Below, one piece after another: positions 28,531-37,337 of a DNA stretch of 62,040 bases. The notes below the pieces were generated by a model. That model ran no database searches. It saw nothing but the letters and a program-made list of their open reading frames with translations, and was not told the DNA's origin. The DNA is from Streptomyces sp. MspMP-M5. Its GTDB lineage: Bacteria; Actinomycetota; Actinomycetes; Streptomycetales; Streptomycetaceae. The translations under genes and the position numbers were made by a program. The first letter of the stretch is position 1, and each line of letters begins with the position of its first letter. The stretch covers positions 1 to 62,040 of the forward strand of contig NZ_KB891912.1 of NCBI RefSeq assembly GCF_000373585.1. The letters run 5' to 3'.

Positions 28531-29058
28531 ATGAACAGCACAGTCCGCTCTTCCGGGGTACTTTCCCGGATCGACGAAACCCAGTCCGGAATCGGTGAGT
28601 TCGCGATGCGTTTCACCTCCACGCGGCGCGGCGCCCGGCTGGCCCGGCGGCTGACCTCGCACCGTCTCGACGAGTGGGGGTATGCCTATGACACCGAGAT
28701 CAACGAGTCCGTCAGCGCCATCGTCGGTGAACTCGCCGCCAACGCCGTACGGCACGGCCACGTCCCCGGACGGGATTTCGCCCTCCGCCTGACGGTTTCC
28801 GTGGCGGCGGCCGAAACCAGGGCCCTCCGCTTCCGTGCCGAGGTGTCCGATACGCGGAGCGAGAGGCTGCCGATGGTCCCTCCGGGCGGTGGAGCCGGTG
28901 CGGGTGCGGACGGGTGCGACGGGCTCGCGGAGAGCGGGCGCGGGCTGCTGATCGTCGCGTGCCTTGCGGACCGCTGGGGCGTCGTGCCACGGCAGGGCGG
29001 CCCGGGGAAGACCGTCTGGGCGGAGTACGTCCGGGTGGCAGGTGCGGCGGGGCACTGA
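28531..29058 (+). CDS. ATP-binding (HATPase, RsbW-type) protein
   Basis: A 175-residue protein with the N-box IVGELAANAVRHGH (Glu67, Asn71) and the G-box ESGRGLLIVACLADRWG, the marks of the histidine kinase-like ATPase fold in anti-sigma factors. In Streptomyces such genes stand next to XRE/DUF397 pairs as a conserved trio. It may act as a kinase-type anti-sigma factor or nucleotide-binding regulator; the substrate is unknown. The ATG is preceded by GGGAGGG. Confidence 0.85.
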   Translation: MNSTVRSSGVLSRIDETQSGIGEFAMRFTSTRRGARLARRLTSHRLDEWGYAYDTEINESVSAIVGELAANAVRHGHVPGRDFALRLTVSVAAAETRALRFRAEVSDTRSERLPMVPPGGGAGAGADGCDGLAESGRGLLIVACLADRWGVVPRQGGPGKTVWAEYVRVAGAAGH

Positions 29059-29681
29059 GGCTGCCGTGGAGGACGGACGGGGCGGGGCGGTCGGCGGGGT
29101 ACCGGCGGAAGGCAGGGGGCGGACGGAAGTCGGGAGGAGAAGCAGCGGCGACAGGGCGGCGGCCGCTGTGCCCGTCGAGGTGATGGCGACATCACGGCCC
29201 TGTGCGGCGAGCCCAGGGGGCCGGCCGTGGCCCGGTCGGATCGCGTTCGGCCGCCCGGTGGTGTGGGTGATCAAACTTCCCCGATCATCGGGGAGTTGGA
29301 GAGCGGGCGGGTGGCGTGGTCGGTGTGTGCGTCGGCGTGGAGGGGGGCGTGCTGCCTTCGGGTGGGCGGCGGTGACGGGGGGGAAGGCGGACCCATCGTC
29401 ATGCATCGTGCTGAGCGCAGCGGTGACCAGTCGTTCGGGGGCAGTGGGTTGCGGAGGCGTATGCGAGAAAGGTTCTCCTGGGAGGGAGCGCGCTGTCGCT
29501 GATACCCATACATGCATTCGCCGCTCACTTACCCCCAAATTACCCATGAGTACCCCCTGAAGATCCCATATGGGATTCGGCGCCGTAGTCTGAGCCGAAG
29601 TCCCGATCTTGCTGCCGTCGCTGCCGTCGGCCTTGCCGTGACGCAGCAGCCGGGTCTCCGGTCCGTCAAAAAAGGGGGAGT
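29059..29681. other. Gene-free gap before the HExxH peptidase gene
   Basis: No supported gene. A 17-base palindrome with 8-bp arms (TCCCCGAT at 29278-29285 and ATCGGGGA at 29287-29294) and a 14-base perfect palindrome ATCCCATATGGGAT (29563-29576) stand out; the latter lies near the expected promoter of the peptidase gene and may be an operator. A possible -10 TAGTCT is at 29586-29591 without a good -35. Weak open frames on both strands lack ribosome binding sites. Confidence 0.5.
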
Positions 29682-31214
29682 ATGTCCTACCAGCCCACCG
29701 AGCCGCCGAACGTGCCACAACAGCCTTATCCTGGTGGCTTTCCACCGCCTCAGCAGCAGCCGCAAGGGCCGCCGCCGAATGGATATGCGCCGCCTCAAGG
29801 GCCGTTTCAAGCGCAGCTCCAAGGACCGCCTCCCGGAGGATTCGCTCCCCCGCCGTTCATGCCCCCGGCCTCGCCCCGGCCGCCACAGCGCAAAACGGGA
29901 AAGACCGTCGGACTTGTCGTGCTGGGGGTGTGCGTCGTCCTGGCGCTGGGTATCGGTGCGCTGTTTCTGATCGGCCCAAAGAAGACTCCCGTCAAGGGCC
30001 TTGAGGGAACCAATCCGGTGTACGCGTCACTCACCGAGGCCCTCAAGAACAAGGACGAGAACGCGTATCTGGCCTCCTTCCAGGGGGACGAGCTCAAGGC
30101 GCAGCAGCGCAAGGTGTTCCGCAACCTGGTGAAGATACCGTTCACCGTCGCCCGCTACGAGAAGACCTCCTGGGCGGCCGGCGCCGCGGACACGGTGCAA
30201 GGCGTCAGCTTTGTCCACCAGATCAAGAATGTCGACGTAGCACCGGTATACGAGGAGTACCGGTTCACGTTCGGGTCGAATGCGGCGGGCCACCGGGTGA
30301 TCACCGATGTCCAGGGGTCGCCCCATCCCTTCCCGGAGACCAGTTCCACGTTCTACCCGGCACCGTGGGACGTCTACGACGACATGACGGTGTGGAAGGG
30401 GGGCCGGGTCGTGGTGATCTCCGACAAGTCGCACGCCGCGGACACCCAGCGCTTCGCCCCGTACATCTCCCAGGCGGCTGATGACGATGTGACCGCTTGG
30501 GGCCGCAGTGGTGCGGACAAATCCGCGCTGTCCGCGGGTGCCCTGGTGGTGCTGGAGCCGAAGCGCGAGGTGTACTCGCAGTTCTACCGCAAGGGTGCGA
30601 AGAACGACTCGTTGGAAGCGGGCGTCAATCTCAGCCTGTCCAAGTTCGGTGCCAAGTACGACGACACGCTCCAGTTCGGTGGATCGCGCATCGTCATGGA
30701 CTCTTCGCTGAGTCGGTTCACCGAACCTGACTGGAAGAGCGGCGTCAGGGAGATCGGCCGGCATGAGATCGCCCATGCCATGGTGGCTCCTTACAACAGC
30801 GCACGCGGTGACCTGCCCATCGAGGTCGACAGCTGGATCTCCGAGGGATTCGCCGGATACATGGAGTCGCGCGACAATCCCGCGGCGGCGAAGGCCGACA
30901 CCGAACGGACCCTGAAGGGCTCCAAACTCGTCTTCGGCGAAACACCGGAATCGGACGCAAAAGCCTTCTATGCGAAGGACGCGAACGAGCGGCACCGGAA
31001 CTACGTGCTGGCACGTCTTGCGATCCGGTACATGGCCGAGAAGTACGGTGAGAAGACGACCTTCGAGTTCGTCACTTCGATGTACCGGAAGCCGAACTAC
31101 CACACTGAGCGTGGGTACTACGCGCAGCACATGAACACTGACCGGCGCACCTTGATGGAAGACTGGCGTGCCTTCGTCCGCAAGACCGTCCCCGGCGTCG
31201 GCGGGGAGGGCTGA
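29682..31214 (+). CDS. Membrane-anchored HExxH zinc peptidase (M1-like/MA clan)
   Basis: The 510-residue protein has a Pro/Gln-rich cytoplasmic arm of 70 residues, one membrane helix at about 75-97, a mixed domain of about 200 residues and a peptidase domain. HEIAH at 361-365 gives two zinc-binding His and the catalytic Glu; the third ligand Glu388 sits in WISEGFAGYME, the spacing of gluzincins. The C-terminal part is helical and mostly charged, with YVLARLAIRYMAEKYG. The catalytic part should be outside the cell. The ATG follows AGGGGGAG. It may process secreted type VII cargo, but this rests on location only. Confidence 0.78.
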   Translation: MSYQPTEPPNVPQQPYPGGFPPPQQQPQGPPPNGYAPPQGPFQAQLQGPPPGGFAPPPFMPPASPRPPQRKTGKTVGLVVLGVCVVLALGIGALFLIGPKKTPVKGLEGTNPVYASLTEALKNKDENAYLASFQGDELKAQQRKVFRNLVKIPFTVARYEKTSWAAGAADTVQGVSFVHQIKNVDVAPVYEEYRFTFGSNAAGHRVITDVQGSPHPFPETSSTFYPAPWDVYDDMTVWKGGRVVVISDKSHAADTQRFAPYISQAADDDVTAWGRSGADKSALSAGALVVLEPKREVYSQFYRKGAKNDSLEAGVNLSLSKFGAKYDDTLQFGGSRIVMDSSLSRFTEPDWKSGVREIGRHEIAHAMVAPYNSARGDLPIEVDSWISEGFAGYMESRDNPAAAKADTERTLKGSKLVFGETPESDAKAFYAKDANERHRNYVLARLAIRYMAEKYGEKTTFEFVTSMYRKPNYHTERGYYAQHMNTDRRTLMEDWRAFVRKTVPGVGGEG

Positions 31215-31442
31215 CGGCAGGGCCGACGTCGTCCCGTCACATGCCCCTCTGACCGAAGCCGTCGGCCGGAGGGGCGCAGCGTGAGTCGTGCCGGGGTGCC
31301 GTTCCGTCGTGAAAGCTGCAGGGAACGAGAAGGCTGCAGAAGGAAGGCGACGGGGCCGCTGCAGGACCGGGAAGGTCGGGGTGCAGCGGCCCTGGGGTGA
31401 GGCCGGCCGGGGCGGGGGTGGCCGGGCGGGAGGGGGCGGTGC

Positions 31443-32450
31443 TCAGCCGAAGACGTCCTGGACGCTGCCCTTTACGCCGTCCTTGACGGCGTCGGTGGCG
31501 CCCTGGTGGCGGGTGGCGGCGCCGCCGGTGTGCTGGTCCACCTGCTTCTGGGCGTGGTCCAGGCCGCGGTTGGTGAGGTCGTCCCTGGCGTGGTCGATGT
31601 ACGTCTTGGGATCGGTCAGGTCGTCGGCGCCTTTCTTGACGCCGTCGACGTATTCCTCGGCCTTCTTCTTTCCGATGTCGGCGGTCTCGCCGAGGTTGAT
31701 GCCGTCGCGCTCACCGAAGTGGGTTTCGATGCCCTGCTGCGCGACGTTCTGCGCCATTTCCTTGCCGGCCTCTTTGGCCTTTTCCTTGGCCGCGTCGACG
31801 ACCTTTTCCTTGACGGTGTCCTTGACCGTTTCCTTGATCTGCTGCTTGGCGTAGTCCGTGACGACCTTGCGGGCTTCCTTCGAAACCGCCTTCTTCGCCA
31901 GCTTCTTGATGGCGTCCATGGTGGCGTGCTCCATGGCCTTGGTCGCCGCCTGCATCACCTCGCGCTTGATCTTTTCGAGGATCTCGCGGACGATCAGACG
32001 GGTCGCCTGGGTGGCGCCGGCCGCGGCGAGTTCGGACGTACCGAAAGTGAAAGGCGCGGCGGCCTGGGCCGCGATGATCTCGGCGGCCAGCATGACGAGT
32101 TGGGCGATGACCGCGACCTTGCCGGCGAGTACCGCGACGGCTGCGGCGTCGAAGGCCAGCGCGATGGCCTCGGCTGCCGCTACGGCGTCCCGGAAGTAGT
32201 TGTCGCCACTGCCACCGCTACCGTCGTATGCGCCCCACTCCTTCTGGAAACTCTCCACGGCTCCACCGGAGTTGGCGGAGACCACCGCGTTGGCCGCCGA
32301 AGCGCCTTGCCCGTGCGCCTCGTTCACCGATTCGGCGAAATTGCGCCAGACCTGGGCGCACTCGTGGAGCTTGTCCTCGTCGGCGTTCGGCCAGTTGTAG
32401 CCGAGGAGGTCCAGGACCCAGGTGACCTCGCTCGGCAGCGTCAGTGACAC
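31443..32450 (-). CDS. Type VII cargo candidate with CpnT-like N-terminus and charged helical tail
   Basis: The 335-residue protein begins LPSEVTWVLDLLGYNWPNADEDKL, typical of the WXG100-like first domain of CpnT-type proteins. The next 80 residues are a hydrophobic helical part around GKVAVIAQLVMLAAEII. The final 150 residues are strongly charged helix with repeats such as KETVKDTVKEKVVDAAKEKA, similar to LEA-like repeats. The GTG start has GGGGGA upstream. No known toxin motif was recognised. It follows the small partner gene at 32547-32879 with a 96-nt gap. Confidence 0.65.
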   Translation of the reverse strand: MSLTLPSEVTWVLDLLGYNWPNADEDKLHECAQVWRNFAESVNEAHGQGASAANAVVSANSGGAVESFQKEWGAYDGSGGSGDNYFRDAVAAAEAIALAFDAAAVAVLAGKVAVIAQLVMLAAEIIAAQAAAPFTFGTSELAAAGATQATRLIVREILEKIKREVMQAATKAMEHATMDAIKKLAKKAVSKEARKVVTDYAKQQIKETVKDTVKEKVVDAAKEKAKEAGKEMAQNVAQQGIETHFGERDGINLGETADIGKKKAEEYVDGVKKGADDLTDPKTYIDHARDDLTNRGLDHAQKQVDQHTGGAATRHQGATDAVKDGVKGSVQDVFG

Positions 32451-32546
32451 AGTGCTCGTCCCCCGTGCGGTGTAGGCGAATGCGGGTGATGGGGTGAAAG
32501 GGAGGTGCCGGATGACCGGAAGGAAAGGCGGCCGGCGGGGTGTGCG

Positions 32547-32879
32547 TCAGATGGCCGGGCGGCCGACGGCGCTGATGGTGTGGACGCCCTGCTCGTCGGA
32601 CTCGGAGTACGAACGCGCCATTTCCTGGAGCTTGTCGCCGATGCCTTGCAGGCGTTCGCCCAGGGAATCCATCGACGTGAACATCCCGTCCCGGATGGGG
32701 GTGTAGATCGTGTCGAAGATGTCGCCGAAATCGCAGTCCTTCCAAGGGTCACCGATGCCCTTGAGGTCGTCCTGGAGTTTCTTCGACGCCTTGGAGAAGT
32801 CGTTGCCGACGTGGACGAATGCATTTCCCTGCGTCCGGAGTACGTCCGGATCGACATCGAATTCCTTGCCCGCCACCAT
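32547..32879 (-). CDS. EspC-like small partner of the adjacent cargo gene
   Basis: A 110-residue helical protein starting FDVDPDVLRTQGN, with the EspC-like opening, and ending YSESD (91-95), a Y-x-x-x-D export motif. It contains one Trp (DPWKD) but no classical W-x-G. The ATG has AGGGGAA upstream and a possible promoter lies at 32956-32986. It is first in the operon with the 335-residue cargo candidate. Confidence 0.7.
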   Translation of the reverse strand: MVAGKEFDVDPDVLRTQGNAFVHVGNDFSKASKKLQDDLKGIGDPWKDCDFGDIFDTIYTPIRDGMFTSMDSLGERLQGIGDKLQEMARSYSESDEQGVHTISAVGRPAI

Positions 32880-32955
32880 TTCCCCTGTATTCCCCCTGAG
32901 ATGCGCGTGCGCACCGCACCATGATCATTACGTGTCGTTAACGCCTGCCGGTTCC

Positions 32956-32986
32956 ACAGTAGGCGATCTGCGCGCAATCATGTCAA
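32956..32986 (-). promoter_or_regulatory. Candidate promoter of the 32879 operon
   Basis: On the minus strand TTGACA (32986-32981) is followed after 19 nt by TACTGT (32961-32956), about 77 nt before the start codon. The boxes are close to consensus; the spacing is slightly long. Confidence 0.45.
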
Positions 32987-33210
32987 GGCAAGTGGCGTGA
33001 TCGCCAACTGGCGATGGACCCGGGTCAACAATCCTGAGATTGTAGAGAATTGGCCTGCCGGGAATGGGGTGAACCGGTGGAATTCGGGTGACGGATGGGT
33101 GGGGGGTTGGTGTGTGCGGAGTGCCGGGTGCGGCTGCGGCCTGATGGTGGTTCGCGCCCGCCTCAGTTCCGGTTCGGTTCCGGCTTGCGTCCGGTTCGCG
33201 GCCAGAACGC

Positions 33211-33249
33211 ACTGAGGGGGCACCGTGGTTGTCACGGTGCCCCCTCAGT
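33211..33249. terminator. Strong 17-bp hairpin terminator
   Basis: Perfect stem 33211-33227 with 33233-33249 around GTTGT. Together with the stem 33279-33305 it forms a tandem terminator for the leftward cargo operon ending at 33318. Confidence 0.75.
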
Positions 33250-33317
33250 GGTCGATCGACCGGCCGGCGAGGATGGTTGGTACCGCCCTGGCGAAGGGCG
33301 GTACCGAAGGGCGGTAC

Positions 33318-35114
33318 TTACCCGAAGGGCGTGTCGATCTTGGACCGGTCGACGCGGTAGGGCTTGGGCTCGTCCGAGAGGCCCGTGTCGTGCAGGATCT
33401 CCTGCTTGACGGCTTCCTTGTTGGTGTCGCTCATCAGTCCCTCCTTCGCCGCGCCCCAGGCCGACTGGCCCGCCGCCTTGCCGAAGCCCTTGCCGCTGCG
33501 GTCTTCGGCGAACGTCACGGGGTCGTCCTCATCGATGCCGAGGCCGGACTTGACCCCCGACTCGACCCCTTCCCTGATCTTGCCCGTGACGAACGAGTCG
33601 GCACTCTTGACACCCTGACGCAGCCCGGCGTCGATGAGCCGCTCCTCGGCGCCGGCGAGCGACCGGTTCTGGAAGATGTCCTTGCCCACCTTGCCCAGGC
33701 CCTCGCCGCCTTTGCCGAACTCACGCACCCCCTCAACGGCCTTCTCGACCTTCTTGATCCCGCTGAGGGCGTTCTTGGCGGTCCTGATGTTCTTGACCGC
33801 CTTGACCGCGGAGCCCAGTTCCTTGAGGGCCTTCAGCAGCTCCTCCAGCTTCGTGGCGAGCTCTTCGGACACCTTGGCGACGCGGGCGACGAAGACCGCG
33901 ATCTCCGCCTCGGTGATCAGCGCGTCCGCGATGAGACCGATGCCGGCGGTGAGGACGGCGATCACGGCCTCGGCGGCGAGGGAGGCGATCAGCGCCTCGA
34001 TGGCCTCGCTGATGATCTCGATGATCATGCCCTCGGCCTGTGCGCATTCCTGCGCGGCCGAGTTGATGATCTTCGCGGTCTGGGACATGCCCTCGGCGGT
34101 GGAGTCGAGTGCCTCGACCACCTCGCCCATGTGGCCGCTGAAGGCGCCGGACGCCTGCCCCTCCCACTGCCGGGAAAGGGGGTTGGCGTTGGTCCTCAGC
34201 TCCTCGGCCACCAACTGCACGGCCTTGGCCTGGTTCTGCCATGCGTCGGCCGCGGCGTTCAGCTGGGCAAGGTCTCCGGTGACCTTCTCCAGCACCTTCA
34301 ACATGCCGGACTTCTCAAGAGCGAACTCGACGGCCTCGTCCAGCATGCCGCCGATCCCGCCCCGGGAGGGATGGGCCGCCTCGGGGAGCGGAGCCATCGG
34401 CGCGGGGTTGGGCTTCCGGATCCAGCCGTACGCGTCCCCGGCCGGTACCAGGCCCGTCGTCACGCCCGGGTAGCCGCCGCCGGAGACGCCCGGGTATCCG
34501 CCACCCGGTCCGGCCGGTGCGGGGAGAGTGGACCACGATTCGCGCCCACCGGCCTCTCCGCTACCTGCGCCCGCGCCGCCTTCGCCTGCGCCCGCGCCGC
34601 CTTCACCGCCGCCCGCGCCGCCTTCACCGCCCTTGTCTTCGGAGCCCCCGAAGAGCTTGTTCCCCGCCCACTCGCCGCCCTTTTCGCCGAGTTTCTGGGC
34701 CGCGGACTTGCCGCCCTCCTGGAGGATGCCCCGCCAGCCGCCCGGCGAGTCTCCGTCCGCTCCGGCATCGCCGCCGCCTGCGTCACCGCCGGAGCCGCCG
34801 TTGCCCGAGCCGCCGCCCGACCCGCCGCCGTCGTCGCCCTGCCGGTCGGAACGGTTGTGGTTCGGGTTCGGCTGGTCCTGATCGGGCTGCCGGTTCTGGT
34901 GCTGACTCGGCGTCTGGGGGTTGTCCCCGTCGGGATGACTGGGACGGGTGCTACCGGTGGAGCCCGAAGATCCGGTGGACCCGGAGGACCCCGTGGACCC
35001 ACTCGATGAAGGGCTGGGGTGGTTGGACGACCCGTCGTGCGACGACCCGCTGTGCGACGACCCGGACGACCCGGACGAGCGGTGCGGAGTCGAGTGCGAG
35101 TGGCTTCGGCTCAC
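33318..35114 (-). CDS. Large WXG-type type VII cargo candidate with Ser/Gly-rich arm
   Basis: A 598-residue protein. Residues 1-60 are Ser/His-rich, 60-240 are Gly/Asp-rich and probably disordered, 265-420 form a helical WXG-like domain with QWEGQ (Trp317) followed by a hydrophobic stretch, and the last 160 are helical and charged, ending DRSKIDTPFG. No enzyme motif was recognised in the last part. The GTG overlaps the stop of the small gene upstream (GTGA). The W-x-G here and the Y-x-x-x-D of the partner fit export as a pair. A placement of the WXG in the middle of the chain is unusual. Confidence 0.65.
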   Translation of the reverse strand: MSRSHSHSTPHRSSGSSGSSHSGSSHDGSSNHPSPSSSGSTGSSGSTGSSGSTGSTRPSHPDGDNPQTPSQHQNRQPDQDQPNPNHNRSDRQGDDGGGSGGGSGNGGSGGDAGGGDAGADGDSPGGWRGILQEGGKSAAQKLGEKGGEWAGNKLFGGSEDKGGEGGAGGGEGGAGAGEGGAGAGSGEAGGRESWSTLPAPAGPGGGYPGVSGGGYPGVTTGLVPAGDAYGWIRKPNPAPMAPLPEAAHPSRGGIGGMLDEAVEFALEKSGMLKVLEKVTGDLAQLNAAADAWQNQAKAVQLVAEELRTNANPLSRQWEGQASGAFSGHMGEVVEALDSTAEGMSQTAKIINSAAQECAQAEGMIIEIISEAIEALIASLAAEAVIAVLTAGIGLIADALITEAEIAVFVARVAKVSEELATKLEELLKALKELGSAVKAVKNIRTAKNALSGIKKVEKAVEGVREFGKGGEGLGKVGKDIFQNRSLAGAEERLIDAGLRQGVKSADSFVTGKIREGVESGVKSGLGIDEDDPVTFAEDRSGKGFGKAAGQSAWGAAKEGLMSDTNKEAVKQEILHDTGLSDEPKPYRVDRSKIDTPFG

Positions 35115-35425
35115 CGTGCGCCCCCGAAGGACGAGCTGACCGCCTGGTCGTGCTCGGAGTAGTTCTGCGCCGTGAAGTGAAGCCCTTCGGCGGTGTTCGT
35201 CAGCGCGTTCACGAGGTCGGCGACGTTCTGCTTGCTCGCCTCGGCGTGCTCCTTGTACGCCTCCGCCAGGTTCTGCGCGTTCGGCAGGTGACCGAAGGCG
35301 GTGGACGAGATCTGGATGCCGGCTACCGCGTTCTGGATCGTCCTGAGCTGTTCCACCTGCTCACGGACCGTTGACGCATAACTTCCGATTGCCTCGGGCT
35401 CAACCCGAAACCCGGAGTCCCCCAT
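35111..35425 (-). CDS. EspC-like small partner of the 598-residue protein
   Basis: A 104-residue protein that closely follows the EspC family: FRVEPEAIGSYASTVREQ at the start, FGHLPNAQNLAEAY in the middle and YSEHD (89-93), the Y-x-x-x-D export motif, near the end. It is translationally coupled to the large protein. A promoter with TTGACG (35481-35476) and GAGGCT (35458-35453), 17 nt apart, may serve it. Confidence 0.8.
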   Translation of the reverse strand: MGDSGFRVEPEAIGSYASTVREQVEQLRTIQNAVAGIQISSTAFGHLPNAQNLAEAYKEHAEASKQNVADLVNALTNTAEGLHFTAQNYSEHDQAVSSSFGGAR

Positions 35426-35570
35426 GTCAGGTACCCTTCATAAGCGATTGTGAGCCTCACATCGTACTAAGGACTCGTCAAGGCGGGACCCCAGGGTGCG
35501 AGACCGGCCACACGCTCTGCGTACACTGCCCCTCCCACGGGCGGTTGAGCAGCCGTACGGGGGAGGACCG

Positions 35571-36866
35571 GTGGGATACGGCCGTAACAACTGGCGCCAA
35601 GTGGCCGGCTTCGCGGCCGACTTCATCCCCGGCGGCGGGGCCGTGCTCGGTGCGGTCGACCTGGTGCGCGGCGTCAGTGACAGCGTCGGGCTGAGCCGGC
35701 TGAACTACACCAAGGACGGTCACCCCTTGGTCGAACTTCCCTGGCAGCCGCCCGGCCCGCCGCCGAACCCGCAGCGGGCCGAGGCCGTCGGAGCGCAGGC
35801 GTGGAACGTGTTGTTCGCCGACGAGACCCGCTACAGCGCGCGGTCGCTGCTGGACCAGGTGGCGGGCCTCCTGGTGCCGCTCCCGCCGACCGAGCTGGAC
35901 ATGGTGGTCCGCCGCTGGGGCCGGCAGGGCCTGGAGCGATGGGACGAGCTCACCCACGTCGAGGACGAGCACGGCGAACCTGCCTACGACTGGCGCCGAC
36001 AGGCCGAGCTGTTCGGCTGGCTGCTGCGCACGGTGAGCCCGTACGCGGCGATGCTGGTCGGCACCTGGATGGTGTGCAGCCAGCCCGAGTACGACCCCGA
36101 CTGCGCCTGCGCGGACCACGGCTGGGTACTGCCCGAGGGGCCGTTCGCGAAGGTCGACGGCGCCTACTTCACCCAGAACTGGCAGCGGGTCTCCGGCTCG
36201 TCCGACGCGATGTCCTGGCAGGACATGGACCAGGGGCGGTTCGGCACCTGCTGGTTTCTCACCAGCGTCCAAGGGGTGATCCAGGCCAATCCCCAGCACG
36301 CACCCCGCCATCTCCGACTTGAGGCCAACGGGACGGTGACCTGCACCCTCTACGAGCAGGGGCGGCCGGTCGACATCACGACGGTGCCCGATCTGCCCTA
36401 CGGCCACAGCATGTTGTGGGGCGCCAAGGGACACACGGACGACGCCCGTTACGCGGAGACCTGGCCCGGCTACTACGAGAAGGCCGTCGCGAAGCTCCGC
36501 GGCGGCTACGAACACGTCATCGGCGGCTTCGTGAACGACGCGTTCAGCCTCCTCACCGGCCGGGAGCCACAGCCGCTCGACTACCACTCGCCCTGGCTGT
36601 GTCACGAGATCGCCGACCGGCGGGCGCGCGGCCAGGCCATCGCCGTCGGCACCTGGGGCAAGGGGAACGACCGTGAGAGGCTGGCAGGCGGACGGCTGGC
36701 GGCCAGCCACGCCTACTTCGTGAAGGACGTCGACGTGGCCGGCGGCCGGATCTGCCTCGGCAACCCCTGGGGCGACGGTGCCACACGCAAGATGTGGGAG
36801 TGCTGGCTCTCCCTCGACGAGGTCCGGAACTACCTCAACAAGTGCTGGGCGATCGAGACCTGGTGA
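35571..36866 (+). CDS. Calpain-like (C2) cysteine peptidase
   Basis: The GTG start after GGGGGAGG gives 431 residues. A hydrophobic, glycine-containing stretch is at 10-35. The peptidase domain from about 190 shows the calpain triad: Cys227 in DMDQGRFGTCWFLTSVQGVI, His380 in AASHAYFV and Asn398 in GNPWG, in the right order and spacing. No signal peptide or calcium-binding domains are seen. It is transcribed alone, divergent from cargo genes. Possible roles are processing of type VII cargo or a secreted effector; both are inference. Bacterial calpain-like proteins are known but uncommon. Confidence 0.8.
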   Translation: MGYGRNNWRQVAGFAADFIPGGGAVLGAVDLVRGVSDSVGLSRLNYTKDGHPLVELPWQPPGPPPNPQRAEAVGAQAWNVLFADETRYSARSLLDQVAGLLVPLPPTELDMVVRRWGRQGLERWDELTHVEDEHGEPAYDWRRQAELFGWLLRTVSPYAAMLVGTWMVCSQPEYDPDCACADHGWVLPEGPFAKVDGAYFTQNWQRVSGSSDAMSWQDMDQGRFGTCWFLTSVQGVIQANPQHAPRHLRLEANGTVTCTLYEQGRPVDITTVPDLPYGHSMLWGAKGHTDDARYAETWPGYYEKAVAKLRGGYEHVIGGFVNDAFSLLTGREPQPLDYHSPWLCHEIADRRARGQAIAVGTWGKGNDRERLAGGRLAASHAYFVKDVDVAGGRICLGNPWGDGATRKMWECWLSLDEVRNYLNKCWAIETW

Positions 36867-36911
36867 CGCCGGAGCGGAGGGACCCTTCGGACTCCCGTAG
36901 CATTCCCGCTC

Positions 36912-37268
36912 ATGGATGCAGCGGCGAGCAAGCAGGCTGAGCAGCCCACTTCCGGAGACGCGGGGGAGGGGGACGGCCAGGTCGAGGGTGGCCAGGCCGA
37001 GGGGGGTCGCATGGCGCTGACGCCGAGGCAGGCGCGCCGGGTGCGGGTCGTGCTGGCCTCGGTGATGATGGCCGCGATGGCGGTGCTGCTCGTGGTGCGG
37101 CTGGCGACCCGCCACTCGGTCCTGGTGGTCGGGGTGTACGGGGCGGCGCTCATACTCTGCGGGATCGTCATCGAACTCGCCCGCAACGGGCGTACGCGGC
37201 TGGGCACTTGGCTGCTCGGCGTGGGACTCGCGGCCGCGATTGCCACTGATTGGCTGCTGTTGCCCTGA
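36912..37268 (+). CDS. Small membrane protein
   Basis: A 118-residue protein with an acidic, Gly-rich first 33 residues and three membrane helices (VVLASVMMAAMAVLLVVRLA, VLVVGVYGAALILCGIVIEL and TWLLGVGLAAAIATDWLLL). The first ATG has no ribosome binding site, but TAGCAT lies eight bases upstream, so it may be leaderless. A second ATG at 37011 has GGGGGG upstream and would give 85 residues. Function unknown; it resembles other Streptomyces small membrane proteins. Confidence 0.6.
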   Translation: MDAAASKQAEQPTSGDAGEGDGQVEGGQAEGGRMALTPRQARRVRVVLASVMMAAMAVLLVVRLATRHSVLVVGVYGAALILCGIVIELARNGRTRLGTWLLGVGLAAAIATDWLLLP

Positions 37269-37337
37269 GTAGCTCGGGCCGGGCGGTTACGGAATGGGGT
37301 CCAGGGTCGTATTGACTCAGCCTGGCTACCCCTCAAT

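Larger units (their letters stand above)
32880..33317. other. Gap with tandem terminators and a promoter
   Basis: Downstream of the 598-residue gene on the minus strand are two perfect hairpins: 33279-33289 with 33295-33305 (11 bp) and 33211-33227 with 33233-33249 (17 bp). Nearer to the 110-residue gene is its likely promoter. In between (33000-33200) the sequence is partly AT-rich and shows no gene. Confidence 0.6.

Noticed and set aside
29271..29528. Possible small gene on the minus strand in the gap after the ATPase gene
   Set aside because: No ribosome binding site and sequence of random appearance.
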